Of a stretch of 7,637 nucleotides of DNA, positions 1 through 5,529 are shown in pieces; position 1 is the first letter of the stretch, and every line of letters begins with the position of its first letter. The translations under genes and the position numbers were made by a program. Under the pieces are notes generated by a model. It worked only from the letters and a program-made list of their open reading frames with translations. It was not told where the DNA came from and did no database searches. The stretch comes from Candidatus Vogelbacteria bacterium. GTDB taxonomy: Bacteria; Patescibacteriota; Minisyncoccia; Phycocordibacterales; XYD1-FULL-46-19. The stretch is from NCBI GenBank assembly GCA_903825615.1, contig CAIKBK010000083.1, forward strand, positions 1 through 7,637. The letters run 5' to 3'.

Positions 1-328
1 AAGCCTCAACAACTTTTTTATTCTCTAAAACAAATCCCTTTGTTAAATTTTTATTAACTTTATAAAGAGAAGCAGAGTTTGTTCCACGATCAAAGGAATG
101 CAATACTTTAATTACAAATTGAAAAAGAAAAGCATTTTCAACACTTATAAAAAATTCAGAATGGCATTTTTGAACTCTTACATAACGATCAACCATATCA
201 GGAGAAATCATTCCTATCGAGCGAGAACCGAAAATCATTTTCCATGCACTGTATGCTGATATTGATTCAAAAATGTTAGAGCGAAAATAATCAGTTATTT
301 CTTTTATTGTTAATTTTTCTTTTTCCAC
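1..328 (-). CDS. Uncharacterised protein, 3' end outside window; weak HEPN/AbiU2-like look
   Basis: An open minus-strand frame runs off the left edge of the window, giving about 109 residues from a GTG at 328-326. The reading is V-E-K-E-K-L-T-I-K-E-I-T-D-Y, then an aromatic-rich helical stretch, then FQFVIKVLHSFDRGTNSASL and a lysine-rich stretch. The pattern of a hydrophobic helix, then S-F-D-R-G-x-N-S-x-S-L, resembles by eye the helix and D-x(n)-S-L segment of AbiU2-type HEPN proteins; this is inference from pattern only. It lies 90 nt after the stop of the restriction-modification-like gene, in the same frame and on the same strand, with no terminator between, so it is probably co-transcribed. 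No Shine-Dalgarno precedes the GTG. No ATG, GTG or TTG occurs in frame between the upstream TAA and this GTG, though a GGAG near 370 precedes possible ATT/ATA starts. Base composition is very AT-rich (14 of 60 bases are G or C at 1-60), like its upstream neighbour. Confidence 0.6.
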   Translation of the reverse strand, partial: MEKEKLTIKEITDYFRSNIFESISAYSAWKMIFGSRSIGMISPDMVDRYVRVQKCHSEFFISVENAFLFQFVIKVLHSFDRGTNSASLYKVNKNLTKGFVLENKKVVEA

Positions 329-418
329 AAAATTATTTTTATTTGAATTTTCTATAATTTCAATTTTCTCCGAAGTAAGACTGTGAATAGAGCAAGCTGA
401 GTTTCTCTGGTTATTAAG

Positions 419-2824
419 TTAGCTTTTCAAAAATCCTAACTCATAAACCTGGGGGCGTAGTTTATCACCTAGATTTTTGTACGCTTTTTCAAAAGGTTTG
501 AAATCCATTGGTGTGAAATCACCACCGATCTTATTTCTTTCTTGTATTGCCTTTCTGATTTGATACCAACCCACATCGGGCCGGTCCAGCTTCAATTCAT
601 CTCTAACAGTTCTAGTGTCTGTATATTTAAAATAAGCTTGCCATATTTTTTTTCCTTCTTCTAAGACCAGTTTAGCTTCGGCAGATAATTTTTTATCGGC
701 TAAATACTTTACCATGAAGTCTGACTCAAAACGCTCTGGCGAACCAACTTCTTTTTCTGTAAAAGGAATAAAATGATTGACGATGGACCATTTTTTATTA
801 TTCCATTCCAAATCATTGGCACTGGCTGTTAAATTACTACCGCTAAACAACATCCAAATTAAACAATCGTTTTTAAATTCCTCCGTTAACGGTTCAGTGG
901 GTTGTAAAAATTGATCGCGATCATTTATCCAAGTTGGTTTAATTAGCCGACGAACTGTGAATATGGTCGAGATTTGGCATAAATTTTCTGGATTAATAAA
1001 TATAGTACCAGCACTACCAAAACCCGACGATAGTATTGCAGTTGTCTTTGAATGTTGAATGTCACTTCCCTGAAAAATTAAGCAACCGATTGCATCGTCA
1101 GACCATTTTGTGCCACGTAAATCCTTACTAACTGTAGCTGGAGTAACTGCATTTTTTAAAGGTATTATATCGATTTTGTTTGCTTTTGGCCGTTTTATCC
1201 AATCACCTAATAACTTTTCATTCGCTAAATTATAAAAGTATTTTTCACCAATTGGATTAGCATTTTTATCTAAAACCTCGGTTGCTATTTCAGTAATTGG
1301 TGTTTTTTCTTTCGTATTTTGATTTGTTTGCCATACCAAAAAACCTATCGGAAAATTTCCTTTTAAGCCGTCAAATGCTTTACTGTGAACAATAAATCCG
1401 CCCCTATATTTTGCATTCCAAGTCTTTCTAAATTCTTCAAAGTTGGGTGCATTTACATACTTTAATTTACTAAACATAGCCAAAGTGGCATCTGGGATTT
1501 CGTGTGCAATACGCACAAGAAACTGTACAAACAACTCTCTTGTTGCATAGCCCTGTGTATCCATTATAGATGCTACTTTGGTTTTAGAGACACCCAATTT
1601 TTTTCCAGCCTTTTCGTTATTTGAGATATTTTCAGCATTCATCGCCTCTGCATAGGGCGGATTAATAAATACCAAAATCTTTTTACCATCGGCAATAGCT
1701 GTGCGTAAACCATCCGGAATTTTATTAGTAAGTGAATAATCAATTTTACCATCATCGGTAATGTCGTCATTTAGATAATCATATTGAAATCGCCCCGCTG
1801 CTGATGCGCAGGTTTTGGTGGCCTTTATTACATCAATATCAGCCACATCAAGCGTGCTCATATATATATTTCGCGGATTGCTGTGCTTCACCTCCAAATT
1901 GCCAACACCGCAACACATATCCCAAACAATATATTCTTTTTGCCAATTATTACCTAAGAGCTCGGTGAGTGTATCATAGGCTTTATCTACTACATGAAGC
2001 GGGGTAAAAAATGCTCCTTTAAAAATTCTCTCATCTATTGGAATTAAACTATCTCGCCTTTCAAGCAAATAATCCCGATACTCTTTTTTTGGTGGCCGAT
2101 GATAAATTGCCCAAAATTGACGATAGCCTTCTTTGCTTCCGAGTTCGTATATTTTTCCTTCCAAGGTAAAAACGGGAGAATTATTTTTGTGTAATAATTC
2201 TGCGGGCAATTCGGCGTGTGTAGAGATTGTGCCATCACTCATTATATCGGCATAAAATAATAGCGCATAATCTTTTTCGTTAACATCCTTAATTTCTCTA
2301 CCTATCATCTCTACCCACTTATCAAAAACTTGTTTTAAATTATCCGGAGTAATCTGTGTTCTGATTATATCGCCGCTTTTAATAGCATTTTTAATTGCTT
2401 CAATAAATTCTTTTTCATGCGTTTCAATTTTATAAGAAACAAAATATGTTCCAATATGCGATGAAATAGCATCCAATGCCTCCTGTGTGTAGCCACTAGC
2501 TGATTTGCCCCATTTTATCGTTTTCTTTTCAAGAAGTGGGATAACATCAGCACTTTTCATGATAGCCGCCTTTTCGGTATCAATAACGGCCAAAAACGGG
2601 GGGACGTATTCGCCTTTATTTAACGCATGTTGAACATAATGTAATAACTGTGTGAACATGGCATAACTAGACGTATTGGAGTTATGCTTAGCTTCAAACC
2701 AGACTTCTTTTGTTTGGATGTCTATGAGGTTTTTTTGGTATTCTTTTAACCCAAGCGCTTTTATGTAAGCGTCTTTAACATCTTCTTCACTAGAAGCTTT
2801 CTGTAATGTTTGATAAAGGGTCAT
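419..2824 (-). CDS. Type IIG-like restriction-modification protein (nuclease plus N6-adenine DNA methyltransferase)
   Basis: An 801-residue protein expected to methylate adenine in a specific DNA site and probably to cleave unmodified DNA. Near the N-terminus, D35-x8-E44-A-K46 fits a PD-(D/E)xK nuclease site of the kind used by MmeI-like single-chain enzymes. A helical linker follows. The gamma-class methyltransferase core begins with GAFFTP (270-275, motif X), continues with the SAM-binding W-D-M-C-C-G-V-G-N-L-E (301-311, motif I), the catalytic NPPY (388-391, motif IV) and RELFVQF (429-435). The remaining 350 or so residues probably hold the target-recognition domain. The total is slightly short for type IIG enzymes (usually about 900-1100) but all key motifs are intact. 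The ATG at 2824 is forced, since an in-frame TAG lies six codons upstream with no usual start codon between. The gene follows the rplU terminator, so it needs its own promoter. It is AT-rich relative to its neighbours, suggesting acquisition. If the nuclease site is inactive it would be an orphan methyltransferase. Confidence 0.87.
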   Translation of the reverse strand: MTLYQTLQKASSEEDVKDAYIKALGLKEYQKNLIDIQTKEVWFEAKHNSNTSSYAMFTQLLHYVQHALNKGEYVPPFLAVIDTEKAAIMKSADVIPLLEKKTIKWGKSASGYTQEALDAISSHIGTYFVSYKIETHEKEFIEAIKNAIKSGDIIRTQITPDNLKQVFDKWVEMIGREIKDVNEKDYALLFYADIMSDGTISTHAELPAELLHKNNSPVFTLEGKIYELGSKEGYRQFWAIYHRPPKKEYRDYLLERRDSLIPIDERIFKGAFFTPLHVVDKAYDTLTELLGNNWQKEYIVWDMCCGVGNLEVKHSNPRNIYMSTLDVADIDVIKATKTCASAAGRFQYDYLNDDITDDGKIDYSLTNKIPDGLRTAIADGKKILVFINPPYAEAMNAENISNNEKAGKKLGVSKTKVASIMDTQGYATRELFVQFLVRIAHEIPDATLAMFSKLKYVNAPNFEEFRKTWNAKYRGGFIVHSKAFDGLKGNFPIGFLVWQTNQNTKEKTPITEIATEVLDKNANPIGEKYFYNLANEKLLGDWIKRPKANKIDIIPLKNAVTPATVSKDLRGTKWSDDAIGCLIFQGSDIQHSKTTAILSSGFGSAGTIFINPENLCQISTIFTVRRLIKPTWINDRDQFLQPTEPLTEEFKNDCLIWMLFSGSNLTASANDLEWNNKKWSIVNHFIPFTEKEVGSPERFESDFMVKYLADKKLSAEAKLVLEEGKKIWQAYFKYTDTRTVRDELKLDRPDVGWYQIRKAIQERNKIGGDFTPMDFKPFEKAYKNLGDKLRPQVYELGFLKS

Positions 2825-2836
2825 GTCAATTGCCCC

Positions 2837-2845
2837 ATTCTACCA
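2837..2845 (-). promoter_or_regulatory. Candidate extended -10 promoter of the restriction-modification gene
   Basis: On the minus strand TGG-TAGAAT reads as an extended -10 (TGn followed by a 5-of-6 match to TATAAT), ending 12 nt before the ATG. Transcription would start about 6 nt before the ATG, leaving almost no leader. A possible -35, TTCGTA, sits 18 nt further up but is poor. The gene must have a promoter here because a terminator (2872-2899) separates it from rplU. The same bases include an AAGGTGG that is too far (18 nt) from the ATG to be its own ribosome-binding site. Confidence 0.4.
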
Positions 2846-2871
2846 CCTTCCCCGCCTTTTTACGAACCATC

Positions 2872-2899
2872 AAAAAACCCCACTTTCGTGGAGTTTTTT
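2872..2899 (-). terminator. Rho-independent terminator of rplU
   Basis: On the minus strand, an A-run, CTCCAC, a GAAA tetraloop, GTGGGG and six Ts form a 6-bp GC-rich stem (one G-T pair) extended by A-T pairs, ending in a clean U-tract, 20 nt after the rplU stop. The A and T runs are symmetric, so it could also stop transcription arriving from the other strand. Confidence 0.85.
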
Positions 2900-2900
2900 C

Positions 2901-2915
2901 CCCGCAGGTTGCGGG
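2901..2915. repeat. Short GC hairpin beside the rplU terminator
   Basis: CCCGCA-GGT-TGCGGG forms a perfect 6-bp stem with a 3-nt loop, directly between the rplU stop and its terminator. On the plus strand it is followed by ATTTTTATTT, so it resembles a terminator for plus-strand transcription. On the minus strand it would be a first, slope-free hairpin in the rplU 3' end and might protect the transcript from exonucleases. Confidence 0.55.
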
Positions 2916-2919
2916 ATTT

Positions 2920-3234
2920 TTATTTGCCGATTTTGGCAATTTTGAGTTTGGTGAAGGGTTGGCGATGGCCAGCCTTCTTGTGGTGGCGGACCTTGGCCTT
3001 ATATTTAACAATAACAATTTTCTTGGCGCGGCCGTCAGCTTCGAACTTGGCGGTAACAGTAGCTCCGGTAATATAGGGGGTGCCGAGCTGAACTTTGTCG
3101 CCATCGGCGACGAGAAGCACTTTATCAAAAACAACCTCACCTTTGGCCTTGGCCTCGGTTAGTTTCTCCACTTGCAAAAGATCGCCCTCGGCGACTTTGT
3201 ATTGTTTGCCTCCTGTTTCGATAATTGCGAACAT
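2920..3234 (-). CDS. rplU: 50S ribosomal protein L21
   Basis: A 104-residue protein of the large ribosomal subunit that binds 23S rRNA. The start [14 protein letters not shown] is the typical L21 N-terminus, and the basic segment [23 protein letters not shown] is the typical rRNA-binding C-terminal part (it begins with K-Y-K and has the double H before K-K-A-G-H-R-Q). Length matches the family. An upstream in-frame ATG at 3252 would add M-Y-N-T-R-V, but those codons contain a perfect TATAAT, so they are promoter rather than coding sequence. The start at 3234 also agrees with the family. rpmA (L27), the frequent downstream partner, is absent; a terminator and the AT-rich restriction-modification gene follow instead. 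The gene therefore appears to be a single-gene transcription unit. Confidence 0.96.
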   Translation of the reverse strand: MFAIIETGGKQYKVAEGDLLQVEKLTEAKAKGEVVFDKVLLVADGDKVQLGTPYITGATVTAKFEADGRAKKIVIVKYKAKVRHHKKAGHRQPFTKLKIAKIGK

Positions 3235-3243
3235 AACCCTAGT

Positions 3244-3249
3244 ATTATA
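3244..3249 (-). promoter_or_regulatory. rplU -10 box (TATAAT), nearly leaderless
   Basis: A perfect TATAAT on the minus strand ends 9 nt before the rplU ATG, placing the transcription start about 2-3 nt before the ATG. The only -35 candidate, TTACCT at a 16-nt spacing, is weak. AGGG lies only 2 nt from the ATG, too close for a normal Shine-Dalgarno, which agrees with leaderless translation. Confidence 0.6.
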
Positions 3250-3272
3250 CATGAAAAGGGCCAGGAGGTAAG

Positions 3273-3300
3273 CCCCGCCGGAGCCAGAGCGGAGGCGGGG
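3273..3300. repeat. GC-rich inverted repeat upstream of rplU
   Basis: CCCCGCC (3273-3279) and GGCGGGG (3294-3300) form a perfect 7-bp stem around a 14-nt loop that is itself G-rich and partly repeated (GGAGC, GAGCGG). It lies about 40 nt above the rplU -10. It has no U-tract on either side, so it is not a plain terminator. It may be a copy of a dispersed intergenic palindrome or an RNA element if transcription enters from upstream. Confidence 0.6.
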
Positions 3301-3310
3301 TTATCCCCTA

Positions 3311-3338
3311 TTGACAGACCAGCCCTGGCTGGTATTAT
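3311..3338 (+). promoter_or_regulatory. Candidate plus-strand promoter with palindromic spacer
   Basis: TTGACA (3311-3316, perfect -35), a 16-nt spacer and TATTAT (3333-3338, 5 of 6). Fourteen of the 16 spacer bases are the perfect palindrome CCAGCC-CT-GGCTGG (3319-3332), which is operator-like. No plus-strand gene follows; the next element is the bidirectional terminator at 3354-3397, so the product would be an RNA of roughly 55 nt. The A/T run also holds a minus-strand TATAAT (3342-3337) that might be a second, distal rplU promoter. Confidence 0.4.
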
Positions 3339-3353
3339 TATAGTAATCCTTAC

Positions 3354-3397
3354 GAAAAAGACCCTTATGAGGTTCCGTCCTCATCGGGGGCTTTTTC
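3354..3397 (-). terminator. Strong bidirectional terminator after the NYN gene
   Basis: GAAAAAG (3354-3360) pairs with CTTTTTC (3391-3397); inside it CCC pairs with GGG and ATGAGG with CCTCAT around a 6-nt loop. This gives a long stem with small bulges, only 6 nt after the NYN stop. Both strands carry a T-run at the stem exit, so it can stop the rmuC-NYN transcript and any plus-strand transcript starting near 3345. Confidence 0.8.
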
Positions 3398-3403
3398 TTT
3401 TAT

Positions 3404-3895
3404 CTAGGCGCCTAAAACCGACTTCTGGTCGCTAATATAGGCGATAGGAACATTAATCCTTTTTAGGAGAATTGAGCATAATTTTTTGTTATGGGGTGAA
3501 AGAATTGTTTCTATCCGCCCGCGATCTTTGAGAAATTTTACCAAACTTGAATAGTCACCATCACTTGAGACAATCACCGCCTTAGAATAATTATCCTCAT
3601 AAGCATCGCAGGTGGCTTGGAGAACTAAATCGGCATCACAATTACCTTTTGCCTTACCGTCACTATCATAAACGACTTCTTTAAAAACAAGGATGAAGCC
3701 CGCTTCTTGCAAGTATTTATACAGACCCTGATTCTTAGGGATAAGACCAATAAAAATGTAAGCCTTGTCTACCCCATATTTTTCTGAGAGCCAAACTCGA
3801 AATCTTTTATAATCCAACTTCCACCCCAGAGCCTTAACCCCATGATGTAAGTTGGCACCGTCTATGTAGGCAAAATTATGGCTTTTTAATTTCAT
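3404..3895 (-). CDS. NYN-domain (PIN-like) ribonuclease family protein
   Basis: A 163-residue single-domain protein of the NYN/LabA (DUF88) family, a PIN-like fold that usually carries Mg2+-dependent RNase activity. The acidic metal-site residues are all present: Y-I-D12-G-A-N15 at the end of strand 1, C-D87-A-D89-L in the middle, and S-S-D112-G-D114-Y-S-S-L near the end. The order and spacing match the family and the length is typical. No signal peptide or membrane segment is seen, so it is cytoplasmic. Its ATG lies 3 nt after the rmuC stop with only a weak AGAAG in front, suggesting translational coupling within an rmuC-NYN operon. A strong terminator follows the TAG stop. Substrate is unknown. 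Members of this family have been linked to RNA decay and to regulatory roles, but nothing here decides between them. Confidence 0.88.
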   Translation of the reverse strand: MKLKSHNFAYIDGANLHHGVKALGWKLDYKRFRVWLSEKYGVDKAYIFIGLIPKNQGLYKYLQEAGFILVFKEVVYDSDGKAKGNCDADLVLQATCDAYEDNYSKAVIVSSDGDYSSLVKFLKDRGRIETILSPHNKKLCSILLKRINVPIAYISDQKSVLGA

Positions 3896-3898
3896 TAT

Positions 3899-4960
3899 TT
3901 AGTCTTCTAAATTGGGTTTCTCGATGGCCTGGGGCTCGAAGCCGGCTGAAGAGCCGGTAACCCGCAGGACGTCTTTATCTACCTTCTTGAGCTCCTTATA
4001 GGCCAAATTATAGTGATTTACCGAGGTCCCGAGGGCACTCCCCAGCTTGGCCATATAGCCCTCATAAGCCCCTATATGCTTGCCGAGCTCCTCAACCCGC
4101 TTACGTATCTCCTTGGCCGATTCTTCGATCTGGAGGGCTTTTAGGCCCTGTAGGACGGTCTGGAGATAGGCGAGGAAGGAGGTCGGGGAGACGATAATTA
4201 CATGGTATTTAGAAGCGGCCCGCTGGATCAGGTTCTCGGTATTCTCGTCTTGGAGAGCCCCAATTTTATTGATGAGCAAGTCATAATAGATGGCCTCGTG
4301 CGGGATGAACATGAAGGCGAACTCCATGGTGCCCTTGTCGGGTTGAACATATTTGGCCGTTTCTTGGATGCGGTTCTTAAGATCATTTATAAACACCTTC
4401 TCATACTTCTCTTTCTCAGCCTCGTTCCTCTCTCCTACGATGCGATTATAATTCTCAAGAGAGAATTTAGAATCAATCGGAATGATCTTATCCTTAACAA
4501 ACACAACCGCATCGACAATGGTACCATCGGGGAAGGGGTACTGCATCTGAAAAGAACCGGGAGGCATAATGTTCTTGAGCAGGGTCTCGAGATAATATTC
4601 GCCCACTATCCCCCGCTGTTTGGGATTCTTTAGGATGTCTTGGAGGGATTGGAGTTGGTCGGTAAAATTGACGACTTGTTTATTGGTCTCTTCGAGGCGC
4701 ACGAGCTTCTCGGTGACTTCGCGGGACAAGCGAGCAAACTCACTAAATTGCGCGCGCCCACTCTCGGCTGATTGCTTGGTGGTCTCGTGGAGGCGACTAT
4801 CGATAGTCTTAGTGAGATTCTCGATCTGATTCTGCAAGAGCATCATGGCGCCGCTATCTTCGGGTTTAGAGCCCTTCTTCTCGGCCAGAAACTTAAGGGC
4901 CACTAGAGCCAGGCCGAAGCCGACAACTAAAGCAATAATGACAAAAATAATAGTGTTCAT
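3899..4960 (-). CDS. rmuC: DNA recombination protein RmuC homologue
   Basis: A 353-residue RmuC-family protein, thought to limit DNA inversions or process DNA structures at the membrane. Residues 3-25 form a single N-terminal membrane segment, and 40-115 are polar and helical, consistent with the coiled coil of the family. The RmuC nuclease-like domain follows: G-I-V-G-E-Y-Y-L (117-124), then D150 in a strand and P-I-D163-S-K165-F (161-166), fitting a PD-(D/E)xK-type core. F-M-F-I-P-H-E-A (216-223) and the S-P-T-S-F-L segment (258-263) are further family hallmarks. Length is near that of short RmuC proteins. The frame is open up to 5101, but that extension translates a dispersed palindrome (L-A-C-P-E-R-S-R-R) and the promoter, so the start chosen is ATG 4960 at the beginning of the membrane segment. 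It heads a two-gene operon with the NYN gene. Confidence 0.92.
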   Translation of the reverse strand: MNTIIFVIIALVVGFGLALVALKFLAEKKGSKPEDSGAMMLLQNQIENLTKTIDSRLHETTKQSAESGRAQFSEFARLSREVTEKLVRLEETNKQVVNFTDQLQSLQDILKNPKQRGIVGEYYLETLLKNIMPPGSFQMQYPFPDGTIVDAVVFVKDKIIPIDSKFSLENYNRIVGERNEAEKEKYEKVFINDLKNRIQETAKYVQPDKGTMEFAFMFIPHEAIYYDLLINKIGALQDENTENLIQRAASKYHVIIVSPTSFLAYLQTVLQGLKALQIEESAKEIRKRVEELGKHIGAYEGYMAKLGSALGTSVNHYNLAYKELKKVDKDVLRVTGSSAGFEPQAIEKPNLED

Positions 4961-4967
4961 TCCCCAC

Positions 4968-4997
4968 ATTATAGCCCTTCGACTTCGCTCAGGGCAA
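4968..4997 (-). promoter_or_regulatory. rmuC promoter, leaderless type
   Basis: On the minus strand, TTGCCC (4997-4992, 4 of 6) and a perfect TATAAT (4973-4968) are separated by 18 nt. The -10 ends 7 nt before the ATG, so transcription should begin at or within a base or two of the start codon. A GGGG run lies too close to the ATG to act as a Shine-Dalgarno. The whole spacer is the palindromic repeat described at 4974-4995. Confidence 0.65.
4974..4995. repeat. Dispersed palindrome of the CCCTTCGACTTCGCTCAGGG type
   Basis: An imperfect palindrome with GCCCT (4974-4978) pairing with AGGGC (4991-4995) around TCGACTTCGCTC. I recognise this core from many metagenome-derived genomes, where it recurs between genes and gives spurious peptides such as L-A-C-P-E-R-S-R-R when a start is placed too far upstream, as would happen here for rmuC. 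Only this one copy is in the window. Confidence 0.75.
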
Positions 4998-5023
4998 GCA
5001 AGGACTGCGCTAAAGCTGTGGCC

Positions 5024-5052
5024 TTTACATTTAACTTGTTTTGTGATATAAA
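5024..5052 (+). promoter_or_regulatory. Near-consensus promoter of the 107-residue gene
   Basis: TTTACA (5024-5029, 5 of 6), a 17-nt spacer and TATAAA (5047-5052, 5 of 6). The expected start near 5059 gives a leader of about 40 nt before the ATG at 5100. It diverges from the rmuC promoter, with about 25 nt between the two -35 boxes. Confidence 0.75.
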
Positions 5053-5086
5053 ACGGAAGGATTGAAACACGGCCGAAGTCAACAAA

Positions 5087-5092
5087 AAGGAG
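5087..5092 (+). promoter_or_regulatory. Shine-Dalgarno that fixes the start at 5100
   Basis: AAGGAG lies 7 nt before the ATG at 5100 but only 1 nt before another in-frame ATG at 5094. Normal spacing selects the second ATG. Confidence 0.8.
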
Positions 5093-5099
5093 AATGCCC

Positions 5100-5423
5100 A
5101 TGATACACCGATCCGCTTATCTGATGGTCAGCCCAACCGACAAACTAGAATACCTGCTTGCCCAAATACTCGCCAATATGTTTGGAGAGTCAATGGAGCC
5201 GGTAGGTTGGATCATTGTTGGGAACGAGGAATTCGTCGTCCTCTCCAAGCGCGAGGCCCGAGAGAAGGCGCGGGAGCTCGACCGGGAAGGCAAGATCCAA
5301 GCCGACGAACTCGGAGTGATCCTCGAGCAAATCGCGGCGTCAGATATGATGCCCGACCTCTCGAAGGGGATGACCGAGAGGGCCCACCGAGAGTACGCAG
5401 GGAAATATGTGGCGACCAAATAA
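5100..5423 (+). CDS. Small uncharacterised protein, 107 residues (paralogue A)
   Basis: I do not recognise a named family. The protein is soluble, without signal peptide, membrane segment or cysteine. An N-terminal helix (about 13-30) leads to P34-V-G, a likely beta-hairpin (W-I-I-V-G-N-E-E-F-V-V-L), a strongly charged helix (50-63), G64-x-I66, a second helix ending E76-x-I78, S81 and P85, and a charged tail. The same order and spacing occur in the 119-residue protein at 6089-6448, suggesting paralogy (inference). The gene is GC-rich (36 of 60 bases at 5281-5340) and has a near-consensus promoter, an AAGGAG at ideal distance and a hairpin downstream, so it is very likely a real, well-expressed gene. 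It converges on the 113-residue gene, and no neighbour points to a function. Confidence 0.8.
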   Translation: MIHRSAYLMVSPTDKLEYLLAQILANMFGESMEPVGWIIVGNEEFVVLSKREAREKARELDREGKIQADELGVILEQIAASDMMPDLSKGMTERAHREYAGKYVATK

Positions 5424-5488
5424 GAGAAGGGTAAGGGCCAAGTGTCTCGCCCGCACTAGCGCCAGGTTCACCCGAACTAGAAAGAAAC

Positions 5489-5518
5489 GCCCCCGATCCG
5501 CGACTGCGGAACGGGGGC
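5489..5518. terminator. Shared hairpin terminator between convergent small genes
   Basis: GCCCCCG (5489-5495) pairs with CGGGGGC (5512-5518), and CCGC with GCGG inside, around a GACT loop; one A-A mismatch interrupts a 13-position stem. The T-rich exit is better on the minus strand (GTTTCTTTCT), so it mainly serves the 113-residue gene but can also end transcription of the plus-strand 107-residue gene. Confidence 0.75.
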
Positions 5519-5529
5519 ATCGTTATCTC

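Noticed and set aside
2826..3140. 104-codon minus-strand frame overlapping rplU
   Set aside because: It is an out-of-frame shadow of rplU with a proline- and lysine-rich, low-complexity translation. Only its last 14 codons are of possible interest as a leader.
2806..3162. Plus-strand frames opposite rplU
   Set aside because: Antisense to a certain ribosomal protein gene, with no ribosome-binding site; one runs through the terminator.
3235..3252. Upstream rplU start giving M-Y-N-T-R-V before the L21 N-terminus
   Set aside because: These codons contain a perfect TATAAT, and L21 proteins begin M-F/Y-A-I-I-x-T-G-G-K-Q-Y.
4961..5101. N-terminal extension of rmuC by 47 residues
   Set aside because: The extension translates the dispersed palindrome, the promoter and the divergent intergenic region, and the RmuC membrane segment begins at ATG 4960.
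5117..5520. Minus-strand frames opposite the 107-residue gene
   Set aside because: Ser/Arg-rich antisense translations typical of GC-rich shadow frames; the plus-strand gene has promoter and Shine-Dalgarno.
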